From Viola odorata (taxonomy: Eukaryota; Streptophyta; Magnoliopsida; Malpighiales; Violaceae), in contig OY829540.1 in the NCBI GenBank assembly GCA_963691705.1, positions 5,656,001 to 5,720,000 of the forward strand: 64,000 bases of DNA, read 5' to 3'. Below the pieces are notes generated by a model. It was not told the origin of the DNA, made no database searches, and saw only the letters and a program-made list of their open reading frames with translations. Positions 11,674 through 23,700 of this stretch are shown one piece after another. Both the position numbers and the translations under genes were made by a program. The stretch's first letter is position 1. Every line of letters begins with the position of its first letter.

Positions 11674-14600
11674 TCAAAGACGAAGAGGTAACCCGTAGTT
11701 GAGATATGTTCTAATCCGCCCATCCAAGCCAGCAGTTACAATTACAAGACCCCACAAATGAGAACTGAACATACTCTGGCAAGCATTCTTCAAAACCTTT
11801 AACTCAGATTTATACTTTCCAGAAGAAACAGCCAATGGACTTGAACCGGGAAGTTTCTCCTCAGGCCATGTGGCAGTTCCTTTGGTCAAGGTATCTGAAA
11901 AAAATGAACGGGTAAGAGAAAGACAATCTGGTGAAGAGTAAGGCATTTTATGGTCTAACTCCCCACAAAATTTTCGATGGGTATGCACATTCTTGCCACC
12001 ACATCCAAGAATATCCCCACTAGATGTGGGAGATATAAATGTTCCCGGAACTGTTTCAATGCCACACCAAGGTATAGCAATCGTTGCATTCTGAGATGAG
12101 AAGCTTTCATAAGATTTAATGGTCTTAACATGAGAAGAGCTCCTTTCTGGTATAGTGTTGTTCCAGATGTGGACATTAGAATCATCGGTTGTGGTGACAA
12201 TATGCTTTCCATCTGAGGTAAAAGATGCAGAGATCTGGCTTGCTGCAGTACGAAGGCCTGATGCTGAAAGCAAGAACAAGTTAACAGCAATGTTAACAAC
12301 CAATTTACAAAACAACCAAACAAGACCATTTTACCATATAGGACAAAACAAAGAGGGAAAAATACGAACAATGAGTTGGGAGGAACATATAATTACCCCT
12401 AAATTTGCATACGACATCCATGCCACAAAGTACTCGTACCAGTGAATCAGCAGAAGTTACTATTACCTTGCTTGGGTCACTTGGGGAGAACTGAAAAATA
12501 AAATCAGACAATTTAGTCATTGCCTACGAACTACAAAACTGCAAATAAAGAAAGATTTTAATAAAACAAATGGAGAAAAAGAAGGACAAATTCGAATCAC
12601 CTCGAAGCCAGTAATTCTCTTGCCTGCAAACTTCTTTTTGCCGTGTAAGCACACTTGAGAGTCCAATCGTAACTGATTATCTGCATTAAGAGAAAAAAAA
12701 AACATGATAAATTGGTTATCAGTCAGGTTGATTCGTGTGCATACAACATGAGCCAATAAATAGAAAATTCGATATCAATCTGAACATAGAAATTCCATCT
12801 CATCAAACCTAAACCAGCCAAATATCAAAATAAACCTTATGCAATGCAAGAACCAGAATTTGGTAATGTGAACATTCCTACTGGATACGTACAATGTTCA
12901 AAAGGTTACAATCTTCTGACTAAGCTTAATCCAGAAACAAAAAAAAACTACAAAGAGCTCCAAATGCTGTAACATTCCCACTTTTTTTCCAATTACATAA
13001 TAAGTCTTTTCCTTAACAAAATAGAAAGAAAAAAAATTTGTTGAAAGCATAATCAAACAAAAAGTCTCACATCTAGAAAATAAGATATATACCAAGCAAA
13101 AGCAAAAATACCATCTGAATGCTGAGGTTTTCTCTTTCCTCATTCAGTTTTTTTATGCTCCTATATCATATGGATACAACTTTTGCTGATTGCCACACTT
13201 TCCCTGAACGGACTACATGCTTCTCACATAACAATATCTTATAACAGACTTATTGCTGCCTTATAACATTAGGAAAATGCCATGCTCTTCTCAACAATCT
13301 AAAAGCAGGAACAATGATACGTCCTAGAAAAAAGGAAAAAAAGAATCTCGGTCGAAACAATTAGATTTGTACTTTTGGCTTTAAGCCATATATAAATGCA
13401 TACCTATGATATTGTAGAAAAGACAGTTTCCAGTCATTGAGCCAACTATTGCTCCCTGTAAGATTCAAGCAAAGAGATCTTTCAAGCAAAATTCATTAAA
13501 CTTTTAGACCCAAGACCTAAAACCAATAGAATTACCAACCTTTCCACCAGGACGATAACATACGGCAGTAACTATCTCTTTGATATCAGTATAATCAATA
13601 ACCTGACAACCAACCACTTCCCATATACGAACTTTTCCATCTATCGAACCACTGATGAAATAATTGTCATCCACGGGGTTGAAATCAACACAAGTTACTG
13701 CAATCATGACAGAACAAAGGATAAAGATCTGAATGAAACAAATGTAATAAAGCAACCAAATCATTGATCATAGAAATGCCCAAAACAAATTCAAACATAT
13801 AACAAGAAGCACACCATAATTATTATGGCAAAAGACTCTCAGACATCTGTCACATCCCACTTGCCAGAGACGAACTGTTTTATCAGTAGAGGATGACAGC
13901 AAGAACTGCAGAAATTATAACAAAGAAAGTATATATTAGACTCGCCTGAGTCTAGGTAATCAGTAGTGTTCAGTGACAAAATAAAGCAATTGTAAAAAAT
14001 AGAATACAATTTTTAAAAATGCTGAAGTTCCTGCAGGGGATATTAACCTTTCTCTTAGACCATGAGAGAGCCAAAACTTCACCACTATGTCCCTGAAACT
14101 CATACAGAGGTTTCTCCAATACCTTGAAGAGCTTTGGTGGAAAAACTACACAAGTGGAATTTGATGGTCGGTGTTTCTTCATTTGCTCAACTTTCCTTTC
14201 ATCGATGTCAAGAGAAGCTAATTTGGAAGTATCATTCACTGTGAAATATAGACAAGATGGATCGCTGGGTGGGATGCCAGCTTGATCCAATCTGTCATCC
14301 TCAACCACTTTCCATACACGCACAACACCATCTTCACCACCACTAGCTAAGTATTTACCATCAGAACTGAATTTCATTGTCAAAATTTTCCCATTATGTG
14401 CTAAAAAATCCTGTCCAGTATAGAGTGAAGACAATTGCTTGGACTGCTTTTTGGATGGATAAACTTTGACTCTTTGCATCCTTGTTCCTGCAGTTAATTC
14501 AACATCTTTGGGCTTCGAGGCTGCAGCACGATGCCTACCAATTATTCGCGCCACTGAATACAATTTTCTTATCCAATTCCTCTTGTCTTTCCTTTTAACT

Positions 14601-15241
14601 TCCACAGCATACCTCTTCTCATCTACAGATTTACTCAAATACCGCTGAACCAGTGGAGAAGATACAAGAGTCCTTTGAAACTCGTCAAAACTTAAAGACG
14701 TGTTTGAGCCCACTTTACGCAATCTACTGAGCATTCCATCCTGATCCAGCTCATCCACAAGGAATTCTGTTCCATTATCTAAATTTTTAATTTTACATGC
14801 AAAAGTACACTCCAATGCACCATTTTTAAATGAGACGTGAGCATGATTTGACTGAGAAGACACTGAGGATTGAGTGGATAAAGAAGGACCTTCAACTCGA
14901 GATGTCGATGAAGTTGCCCCACTATTATCCACTATCCTATCAGTACCCAGTTGGAGATTTTCATCACATTCATCTCCCAACTCCTCACTGGCAATGAAAC
15001 TTTGATCCAAACTTAAACCCATCCAGCTTAAAAACCTCCTGCGGCGATCATTAACACTTTCTGGATTCTTATCCCAAACCTCATATCCAGAACTATGAGA
15101 ACAGCCATTATTAATATCAGCACCAGAACAACTACAACCCTCAGAAAAGTCAGAACAGCAATCTGAAACAGACGACATCTCCTCTCGGCTATCAAAAAAT
15201 TGCCCCTCTCCCTCTCCCTCTTCCTCCGCATAACTCCTCAT
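11674..15241 (-). CDS. WD40-repeat protein, plant WDR44-like family
   Basis: Seven exons on the minus strand (15241-14048, 13905-13815, 13697-13540, 13455-13404, 12680-12601, 12490-12397, 12263-11674) give a 752-residue protein. Residues 1-275 are acidic and serine-rich, then basic, without an obvious domain. WD repeats start near residue 281 ([20 protein letters not shown] then VVRVW) and continue with [28 protein letters not shown], a SADSLVRV unit and DDSNVHIW; the C-terminus has [18 protein letters not shown] and ends YGLPLRL. This architecture matches the plant family of WDR44-like proteins such as At5g24320 and At3g15470, which are poorly characterised. WDR44 in animals binds Rab11, but that role should not be assumed here. 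A beta-propeller scaffold is the safe call. All splice junctions keep phase. Confidence 0.88.
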
Positions 15242-15279
15242 TATTTGCCACTATAGTTTAGCAAGGAACCAACTAAGTC

Positions 15280-15577
15280 CTGAATCATTATAACAAAAAT
15301 AAATGAATAAGTAACGAAAGCAAGATGGAACTAGCCTCAAAACAGTCAATCAAATAGCATAAATTTGCAGTTTTTTGGTGTGCCATAACCAAGATCATCA
15401 TTTCATCAACAAACTTGAAAATAAAGACATACCCAGATCCTGCATAGTTGCAAATAATTCAAACTCCAAAGCAAAACACACACAAAATCCATAAAATAGA
15501 AACGAACCCAGCTTACATAACCCATTAAACAGGAGAAGGAAAAAAACGAGAGGAAGAGGAGGAAAGAGTAAACCTAC
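15280..15577 (-). other. Predicted 5'-UTR intron of the WD40 gene
   Basis: On the minus strand a donor (CTTG then GTAGGTTTAC, exon end 15578) and an acceptor (TGATTCAG, intron end 15280) bracket about 298 bp just upstream of the ATG at 15241. The first exon would be the pyrimidine-rich stretch from about 15850 to 15578. No upstream ATG-initiated coding extension is needed. The call rests on splice-site shape only. Confidence 0.55.
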
Positions 15578-16339
15578 CAAGGTCAAAGATAACTTCTAGT
15601 CCAATCCCACAAGTATCCACTTAGGGAGGCAAAGAATCTCATGAATAACAAAACGAATAGGAGAGGAGAGCCCCTTTCTTTTATTTTAATTTAAGAAATG
15701 AATCATCAGTAAAAGCAGAGATAGGCCAGAAGACACCTCGATAATGGTGTCGGTAACCGAGAGAGGAGAGGAAGGGAAAGGGAAGAGAAGATCCGAGAGG
15801 TAAAACGTTGTTGTTTGTGGGTCTGGTGTGGTGGGTGTCTGTCTGTGTAATTTACAAAAATGCTGTCTTTAAGCTCTTTTTTCTACAGTGATTTATGGTA
15901 TGCATTGGATTGGGTTTGGGTTGGGTCATACATACTTATGGCCTATGGTTTTTCTTTTATTAAAAAAAATAATTATATTATTTATTATCATTACAAATTA
16001 AAATACTATGATTCGAATCTGATGTCACTTTATATTACCTGTTTCGCATAATGTCCTTTTAATTTTACTCTTTCTCAACTTTTTTTTCTTCTAATTTATT
16101 GAGAGAAAGAGATTCAAATTTAAACTCGATTTTTATTCGACTAAATTTGAACGAACTAATATCTTTTTAAACATAACATTAAATTAGATAAAAGTTAATT
16201 GAGAGAACTGATTACTCTACCTTGCCTATTTCTTGTCCATTTTTTTAGATTTTGATACATATATGTATATATTTATATTTATATTTTGGTATAAACTGCT
16301 AATCTCTACATTAATGAATAATCACTCGCCGAAAACCTG

Positions 16340-16479
16340 GGAAAAAATTTCAGTAGAACGGATGCACCATACATCTCCCATTGATGGGATGCCACATGTA
16401 CAGAATAGTTTATTTTTGTACATGTGGCATCATCTCAACGGAAGATGCACCGGTGCATCCGTTCTACTGAAGTTTTACT
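16340..16479. mobile_element. Small MITE, Mutator-like by target duplication
   Basis: Terminal inverted repeats of about 28 bp surround a short centre: TTCAGTAGAACGGATGCACC on the left is mirrored by GGTGCATCCGTTCTACTGAA on the right. The direct repeat CGAAAACCTG stands immediately outside on both sides (16330-16339 and 16480-16489). A 9-11 bp target duplication is the usual signature of Mutator-superfamily insertions. At about 140 bp it has no coding capacity and would need a transposase in trans. The centre also contains a second hairpin (CCACATGTAC with GTACATGTGG). Confidence 0.75.
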
Positions 16480-16617
16480 CGAAAACCTGTTAGTAGATTG
16501 TGATATTTTTGTTCCTACCCGATTTTTCACTCCTATTATTTTCAACTCTGTTAAAACTTACTGTGTGCTTTGAGGTTTATGTTATGCTTCCCACTTTTAC
16601 TTTATCCTTTCATTTTA

Positions 16618-16849
16618 CTCCTTCCGTCCATAATTAGATGACGTCCGCACTGTAGATATGCATATTGAGGAGATCGGATGACGCACTATTTGACCCCAAA
16701 AAATTCCGTACTTTTTTTCAAACGTACGTTAATCATTTTCCTACGTCCGAGAAAAAAATCAAAATTTTTTAGGGTCAAATAGTGCATCATCTAGCCTCTC
16801 GATATGCGTATCTATAGTGCGGGCGTCATCTAATTATGGCCGGAGAGAG
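16618..16849. mobile_element. Stowaway-type MITE, copy A
   Basis: The left end CTCCTTCCGTCC and the right end GGCCGGAGAGAG form an imperfect version of the Stowaway (Tc1/mariner) terminus, with TA on both sides (16616-16617 and 16850-16851). Nearly the whole 232 bp folds back on itself. Inner sequence such as ACTATTTGACCCC and GTCAAATAGTGC is shared with the copies at 26366 and 27380. Confidence 0.8.
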
Positions 16850-16954
16850 TATTTAGCTATTTTATACAATTTATTTTTACCCCATCAACAATTATCCTAA
16901 AAACTTTTATTGATTATGATCAAATAGTGAGAGATTTATCCACCTTTAATTAAA

Positions 16955-17045
16955 ATCTTGAGGTTAAATCATGAGAATGAAGAAAATCATACTGAGAGAA
17001 TTATCGTTTTTTAAAAACCCAATAAAACTCAAACGAGATTAATTC
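16955..17045. repeat. Dispersed repeat fragment related to 29450-29560
   Basis: GAGAATGAAGAAAATCATAC followed by a TGAGAGA stretch and an AAACGAGATTAAT end aligns with GAGAATGAAAAAAATTATAT ... TCGAATCGGATTA near 29478. Related tails (GATTGATCTCGTTCGAGTC near 48538, CTAATCTCGTTTGAAC near 44578) are elsewhere in the window. It may be a SINE-like or other interspersed family; no RNA polymerase III boxes were confirmed. Confidence 0.35.
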
Positions 17046-17295
17046 CCATTGAAAGAAAATATGAAAAAACTCTTAAAAAAACAAAAATGTAGTTATCTTA
17101 CAATTTATTTTATAAAATAATATAAGGTTATAGTAAGTCTTCTTGTGAACAAGATATAGTAATGGATTAGAATTAAGAAGCACTAGTAGTATTAGTGTAT
17201 TAGTTTTATTTAAGTAGTGGAGTGACACCGGTCCAGGCAGTAAATGGTATTCCACTAAAAGACATGGAAGTGTTTTGGTCCAATTGACTGACTCA

Positions 17296-17322
17296 TAATA
17301 ATAATAATAATAATAATAATAT
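17296..17322. repeat. (AAT)n microsatellite
   Basis: About nine uninterrupted ATA/AAT triplets in intergenic DNA. Confidence 0.85.
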
Positions 17323-17639
17323 GAATACTCAGAAAAAATTAGAAATGCAAAATGTGGACTTCGTCGTCGTCTAACGACGTCTACGCCCCAACTGGAAGCA
17401 ACTGGTCAATAATAGGGACATTTGACTCTCATCAATTTATTTTTTATTTTCTACTTTTGCTAATTCTTAAATCTTTTGTGCGCAAGGAGTACAGTAACAA
17501 TCCCATATTTTAAGGTGCTCTCCATTTTAAATTAAACTATGTTTTAGGTTTTAATTCGTCTCAAATTAAATTACGTTTTACTATTCTCCAACTAAAATTT
17601 GGACTAAATTTACTAAAATACCCATAATTATTAGTACTT

Positions 17640-18308
17640 TATAGTTTATAGGTGGGAAAAAATAGTGGGTACTCGAGTATTGAAGTAAAAATCAGCTTTC
17701 AAACCACATCCTAACCACTTAATTTCCCTCCAAACCACAATCATATCATACCGTAACCGCGAAATTTATAGTATGTTAAATCCATAACCACCCCGTGAAC
17801 TATTCACGTTTAACGGTTATCTCGCAATTATCCATCAATGAAAAAAAATACTCAATTAATTTTTCATAACCTTTAAAACATCAAACATAAAATTGAAAAT
17901 ATCTATCAAAATTCGCATAACAATAAAAATTATCCAAATAAACAACAATCACACAATATTATCCAACATAAAATAAAAAATTATTCATCAAAAGGGTTTG
18001 GTGTTTTGGTAAAAAGTGAAAAAATTGGATGATTCCCGCTCAAATGTTAAATTAGGTGTCAAATTTGATGTATTATCTATTATTATAACTATTAATTTTA
18101 TTAAATATATTTATAAAAATATAAAATGTATATAAATATTAAGCGGTTGTGGTTATTAAGGTAATAAACCACAACCTAACCACGGTTAATTATATGTTCA
18201 AAACCACAACTGCACCATTTACCAACGGTTACCTTAATGTCATTAATTAGCAATTGTGAACGGTGGTGCGGTTAAACACGGTTAACTGCGCCATGCCCAT
18301 CCCTAGAG
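17640..18308. mobile_element. hAT-like non-autonomous element end (tentative)
   Basis: The right end reads GCGCCATGCCCATCCCTAG, the reverse of a CTAGGGATGGGCATGGCGC terminus of the kind common in plant hAT elements. Subterminal GCGGTTAA, AACCGTG and ACCACAAC motifs are repeated on both strands inward from it. I could not find the matching left terminus or an 8 bp target duplication, so the left boundary is a guess. It cuts the LINE RNase H reading frame that resumes at 18309. Confidence 0.4.
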
Positions 18309-18373
18309 CCACCCAATTACTTGATCTGTGCTTGAATGTGAAGGCACAATGAGCAAACATTCCTTTGAGATAG
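18309..18373 (-). pseudogene. LINE RNase H fragment, C-terminal piece
   Basis: Read on the minus strand this short piece encodes MFAHCAFTFKHRSSNWVA, which resembles the end of the RNase H-like (RVT_3) domain of plant LINEs, where a conserved pattern close to F.HR.AN.VAH occurs. It continues, in frame, the fragment at 24659-25440 if the Mutator-like element and one target-duplication copy are ignored. It ends abruptly at the hAT-like terminus. Confidence 0.7.
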
Positions 18374-18532
18374 GGGTAATAGTTATTAGGCCCCTGTACT
18401 ATTTTTTTAAACAAAAACCTCCCCTGAATTAAAAAAATTCAAAACCGTGAGGTCAACGCGATCCCAGTCCATTCCGTCAGTCAACCCTACCGTCTGTTAC
18501 TTTCCACTTGCTGCTACCCGTTGCTGCAACCG
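18373..18532 (+). repeat. Left terminal inverted repeat of the MULE
   Basis: Shared blocks with the right arm include CTGTACTATTTTTTTAAACA, GTCAACGCGATCCCAGTCCA and CTTGCTGCTACCCG. MULE terminal repeats commonly contain the promoters of the internal genes; the GRF ORF begins about 190 bp inside this arm. Confidence 0.9.
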
Positions 18533-18721
18533 GCAACCACTGAAAGTATTTTATTTTAAATGTTTGATTAAATATTTGCTATAAAAGACATAATGCATTT
18601 AATTGATTTTTATGCATTGCATTTGGATAATTTCGCACAAACCCTAAAACTTTGGCAAGAACCCTAAAATTTCGCAACCAGTCTTCTTCTCCATCTCCAT
18701 CTAATTTGTTTTTTCATCTCC

Positions 18722-19165
18722 ATGTCTTCTTCTAACAATCAGTCATACTCGTCGTCCGGCACTTGCGTGTCAGCAAAAGTCGCAGCATCGAAGCTACAAT
18801 ACAAGAACAGAATGTGCAAGTGTGGAGTAAGAGTTATGATTAAGATTTCAAAATCGACGCCTAACCCAGGTAGGTTGTATTATAAGTGTGGGTGTGGTGA
18901 GTGTGGGTTCTGGGCTTGGTGCAATCCGCAATGTGGATCTGTGTCGCGTGAAGAAGTTAACGATTGGGGTCAGATTAAGGAAGACATTATCGATGTTGTG
19001 AGGGAAGAAAGCGATGTTATGCTCAGGCAATTGAAGGATGTTGCTTTCGACACACCTCGTACAACAGAAGCACCACCGAAGGGATATCATTGTTCGTCTA
19101 ATGTCATATGTCTCGGCCTTCTTCTCCAAATTGTTCTGTTTGTTATTTTAATTTCTAAGATTTGA
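18722..19165 (+). CDS. GRF-type zinc-finger protein with C-terminal membrane segment
   Basis: A 147-residue intact ORF. Residues 30-70 form a GRF zinc finger: the CKCG pair (C32, C34), NPGRLYYKC (PGR at 49-51, C56) and FWAWC (63-67, C67). The GRF finger binds single-stranded nucleic acid in proteins such as APE2, TOP3A and NEIL3; small plant GRF proteins (At4g04775-like) have no established function. Residues 127-147 are a hydrophobic helix (VICLGLLLQIVLFVILI), which predicts a C-tail-anchored membrane protein. The start follows a leader with CCCTAAAA motifs and pyrimidine tracts. It lies between the left inverted repeat and the convergent transposase, so it belongs to the MULE either as a second element gene or as captured host sequence. 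No stop or frameshift is present, unlike its transposase neighbour. Confidence 0.8.
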   Translation: MSSSNNQSYSSSGTCVSAKVAASKLQYKNRMCKCGVRVMIKISKSTPNPGRLYYKCGCGECGFWAWCNPQCGSVSREEVNDWGQIKEDIIDVVREESDVMLRQLKDVAFDTPRTTEAPPKGYHCSSNVICLGLLLQIVLFVILISKI

Positions 19166-19586
19166 ATCCGGTTTCCAAATTCTAGGGTTTGGAAATTTGT
19201 AGGGTTTAAATGTGTTTGTAATTTGTAGGGGTTAAATTAGTTGTTGTAATCTAGAGTTTGACGTTTGGGTTGTATTTTGGACACTTGGGATTCGGCTTTA
19301 ATTAACGTGCTTTTTATGGTTTATGATGATTGTTTGGCTTTTATTGTTTGTCTTTCACGGTTTTATTTGTGTAGCAATTATCATTACCTGGAATAGTCGC
19401 ATCGGTACTAGCAGTTTTGGAAAACTAAACGGCGGCAAAGCTATCGGTGGGAAACGAGTCTTCTGCAATTCCCCAGGCGTCTCTTGATTGCCAAAGGACA
19501 CACATCCATGTTATAAAAGGTCTGTATTACTCCTCGTCCTACCTCACTTGCATTTCTTTTTTTTTTCCACTCTAGTTTTGTTAAAA

Positions 19587-19982
19587 ATGATTAACATGGG
19601 GTTAAAGGAACAATTTTTTGAGGAGTCTCTTATTGCCATCAACAACGCTGGTGAGGCAGGGACAATTTGTCAGTTCAAGAAACGTCACGTTGAAGCAGAC
19701 CTGAAGAAGTTGCGGAACCATCACCTTTTTTTCTTGCAGGAGCAGGCACGGATGCAAAATTGGTTCTCCACGAAGGCTGTGAGGGATTATCTGGAGCATA
19801 TTGGTAAGGCGTTGGGGAGCATCAAGGTTGTCATTACGCTTTTGGAACAATGGCAGAGCATAGCAGAAATGGAGATATCGGTGGCGTAGAAGGCGCTCGA
19901 TGCTTGTGATGCCTACCATGGGGATGTGAAGGATATGCCTGAGAGGAAGAGGAAGAGGGAGAAGTCCAATGATGATGAAGAG
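19587..19982 (+). pseudogene. Uncharacterised helical ORF inside the MULE, interrupted
   Basis: From ATG 19587 the frame encodes about 100 mostly helical residues (for example EESLIAINNAGEAGTICQFK and HVEADLKKLRNHH) to a TAG at 19887-19889. The same frame then continues for about 30 codons with KALDACDAYHGDVKDMPERK and an acidic/basic tail. A pyrimidine-rich tract ending in TCTAG just upstream could be a splice acceptor, so this may be a downstream exon of the GRF gene or of a separate gene. I do not recognise the family. The in-frame stop may mark decay, or an intron I cannot place. Confidence 0.4.
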
Positions 19983-20779
19983 GTCAGGTCTCTGCGAAGT
20001 TTGATTGATTTCAATTTATATTTCTGTTTGTTTTGTGTTGCCCAGGATGGGCTGGAATGTTGTAACTGCCTTGAACAATGGCTTATTTATGTGTGTTTAA
20101 TTATGTTTGTGTTTATTATGTTTGTGCTTAATTATGTTTGTGCTTAATCATGTTTGTGCTTATTTATGTTGTCATTTTAATGAAGTTTGGTTTGCTACTG
20201 CCAATTTGTGTTGTGTCCTTCTTTCTCTTCTTAGTGTAATTTTTGTTGCTTTAATGAACTTCACACTTGGAACAATGGCATCAAACAATTGTAATGCATC
20301 TTGGTTGTTTCAACAGATGCAGTTTGGTAATGCAATGCGATTTGGTTAGGGAATGTAATGCACAAATGGTTTGGGGTTTTTTTTGTTTAGAAGTACAATG
20401 CAGTTTGGTAATGAAATGCAGTCTAATGCTTGACGTGTAGATTGGTAATGAAATGCAGTTTCAACAGATACAATTTCCTTTCAAGCAAATCAAACTTCAA
20501 AACCATTGGCATTAATATTACACATTACTTCAACAAATATGCATAATGATTAACATTAATATTACACATTACTTCAACAAATATGCATAATGATTAACAT
20601 TAATATTTAACATTACTGCATTAACAAATATCCAAATATTACATCCATAAGTGCATAATGCCTTCCCAATCTGCATGATGATTAACATTAATATTACACA
20701 CAGTACTTCCAAATATTTCAAACACACCATAATACGAAAGTTAGTATCATTAGCATTTCACAGAAGTTTAAAATATTGA

Positions 20780-23700
20780 TCAAGGAATCCATTTCCTAGC
20801 AGGGGTGTGATTTTGTGAAAAACTCTTTAATCTTGTCAAATGCTGAGGTGGTTCTGGTGCACTTGCTCCATTTGCTGGCCTAGGAGGGATGCAATTGCTA
20901 GAAAGTCCTACTGGTCTCCAAATCTTCTTTTTAGTATTCTTACTTGTCTGAGCAGCGTTACTACCTGCATGCACTGGGGCCGGGATGAGCAATGAAGTCC
21001 TTCTCCTGGTTAGTGGAATTGTAGGGGAAGGCACACTTGCACTTGCACTAGCAGTAGCATTAGCAGTAGTTGTAGCAGTAGCACTAGCACTAGCACTACT
21101 ACTGCCACTACCACTACCACTACCACTACTACTACCTCTAGCTCTAGCATTTGCACTTGCCCTTGTATTCCTCGGAGTTGTACTTGCACTAACACTTACA
21201 TGTGCAGATCCAGTTCCATGAGCAACAGCCCCTGCAGATCCAGTTGCTGCAACATTTGCAGATCCAGTTAGCATTTGCACTTGCCCTTGTATTCCTCGGA
21301 GTTGTACTTGCACTAACACTTACATGTGCAGATCCAGTTCCATGAGCAACAGCCCCTACAGATCCAGTTGCTGCAACATTTGCAGATCCAGTTGCATAGT
21401 CATTACCGTATGTAAGAATTGAAACTAATTGAAACTAATTGTAACGAATTGTAAGAATTGAAACTAATTGTAACACATAGTCAACAGCCCCTGCAGATCC
21501 AGTTGATGAGACAAATTGTAATATTATTCTAATACAAAATAAAACAATAGGAATTTGAATATATTACCGTATGTAAGAATTGAAACTTTCAGTTAGATTG
21601 TTCAGCAGAAGATCACACATGACCCATGTATTGAACGCATGTCGTGACCACCTCTGTGGGGGTATTCTCTTGAGCCAAGCATAGGCAGATGGATTCTCAG
21701 CCTTTATCATCTCCATGTGTATGTTAAACTTGGCCTCTGTGTATGCTCTTGCAGCATCCCATAGATGGCCTTTGAAGTACTGACCCCCACCAAACTCAAT
21801 TTTGAAATTGTTCCAAATGTGCCTCACACAAAATCTATGGTCAACTTCCTTCAAAACAGTATCAAACCGATTTTGCAACATTTGAAAGTTACTCGCATTT
21901 GAATGTTACTCAATGGTCTACAAGAAATGGATAATAAGCATGACAGAACCAGTGTTAAGTTACCTTCTGCCTGTCTGACATGAAACACCATTCTTCTAAG
22001 GGGCCAATGTCCTCTAGTAATCTTTGCAAAAACCACCACCAGTTGTCCTAGTTCTCAGAGTCCACAACTGCCTAAGCAATAGGAAATATGTTACCATTTG
22101 CATCCTTTCCTACTGTTGACAGTAGGTGGCCCTTGTACCTTCCCTTTAAATGACATCCATCAATACCAATAAATAGCCTACAACCTTTCAAAAATCCCCG
22201 CTTGCAGGCCGCAAGACACATATACAACCTTTGAAAAATCCCATATGGAGCACTTATTTTCACTGAGCTACCAGGATTTGAAATCCTGATGGCCTCAGCA
22301 TATCTCCACAGCAGCTTGTACTGCTCACCATGTTCTCCCTCAATCATGGACTGTGCTATTTTCTTTGCCATCACCAACTTGAAATATGAAACTGAAATGA
22401 ACTTCTCCCTTCTGATCCTATTGCCAAGGATCTCCAAATCTATGTCCAGATTACCCCTAAAATCTGCCAAATATGTTTGAGCAACCCATCTTGCGGTTGC
22501 TCTTCTATGCACTACATCCTTGCCACAGTAATGAACCATCTTGAAAGTTTTTATTTGGAAAGAAGTCCTATCAGCTGATGGTGAAGCATGAATTCTCCAT
22601 CCACAGTTTTTTTTGCAGTGGGCAGTGATCCTACTCTTTTCATTTTTCTCAAATATGTAGTCATGTCTAATTTGTATAGAGTAGGCCATCAAAGCCTTCC
22701 TAAAAACAGCTGGACTTGCAAATCTCATCCCAACCTCCAACTTAATCTCCCCATTCATATCTCTACTCTCATTGAATTCTCTGTACCTATACCTATACCT
22801 ACCACGTTCTTCTTCACTATCTGAACAAGGGGGACTTTCTAACACATCACTGTCCTCATAGTCAGTTACTATATCAGGCGCATTGGGACCAAAATTTGTA
22901 CCTGGTGGCCGATTGACCCGCTCACTTCTTTCATGCTCACTTCCTAAATGTACATCACCAAAATCTACACCAATTTCCTCATTCCCATCACCAAAAAGTT
23001 CCTCTTCATCCTCATCTTCACTATCATGAAATTCACTAAGTTCCTCATCACCATTAATGCTCTCACCATCCACTTCAAAACTGTATGTTCTATCGGCATG
23101 GCTGTCATAACCACCTTCATCATCTGCATCAGATTCATCATAAGTTTCCCCATTTGCTTCAAACCTCTCACCACTCCTAACGCCCTCACCATAAGTTTCA
23201 CCATTATCTTCTACCCAATCACCACTATCAGCTGGATCATTTCCAACTCCCTCACCACAAGTATCAGCATTGCCTTCCCCCATAACACCACAATCAGCAC
23301 TTGCATTTCCATGACCCTCACCACAAGAATCATCATTGCCTTCCACCCCATCACCTCTCACACAAACAACACTTGCTCTGGCATTTGCACCAACTCTCAC
23401 ACAACTCTCCACATTTGCCTCCACCCCATCAGCACTCTCAACTGCATGTGGTTCAACCCTCACAACACTCTCATTTGCAGGATGACTGTCATCTACATCA
23501 CCAAAGGTAAGCATTAAAGGACAACACCTGACTTCTGTGCTATGACAATCTGAAACATATTCCATCTCTTCATCACTACTAGTATCAATATTATGAACAA
23601 ATATTGGGGTGTGGACTCCATGTTCCACATACACTTCCACCGTGTCCTCACCATCCAGTAACATCCTATTTATAATTCTCTTCATGTGTTTTTCCTTCCT

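Noticed and set aside
20985..21221. Leu/Ala/Val-rich ORF resembling a membrane protein
   Set aside because: It is the complement of the Ser/Ala/Gly-rich tail of the degenerate transposase; low-complexity artefact.
22948..23517. 189-codon plus-strand ORF
   Set aside because: Antisense to the acidic linker of the transposase; Thr/Ile-rich composition reflects the opposite strand.
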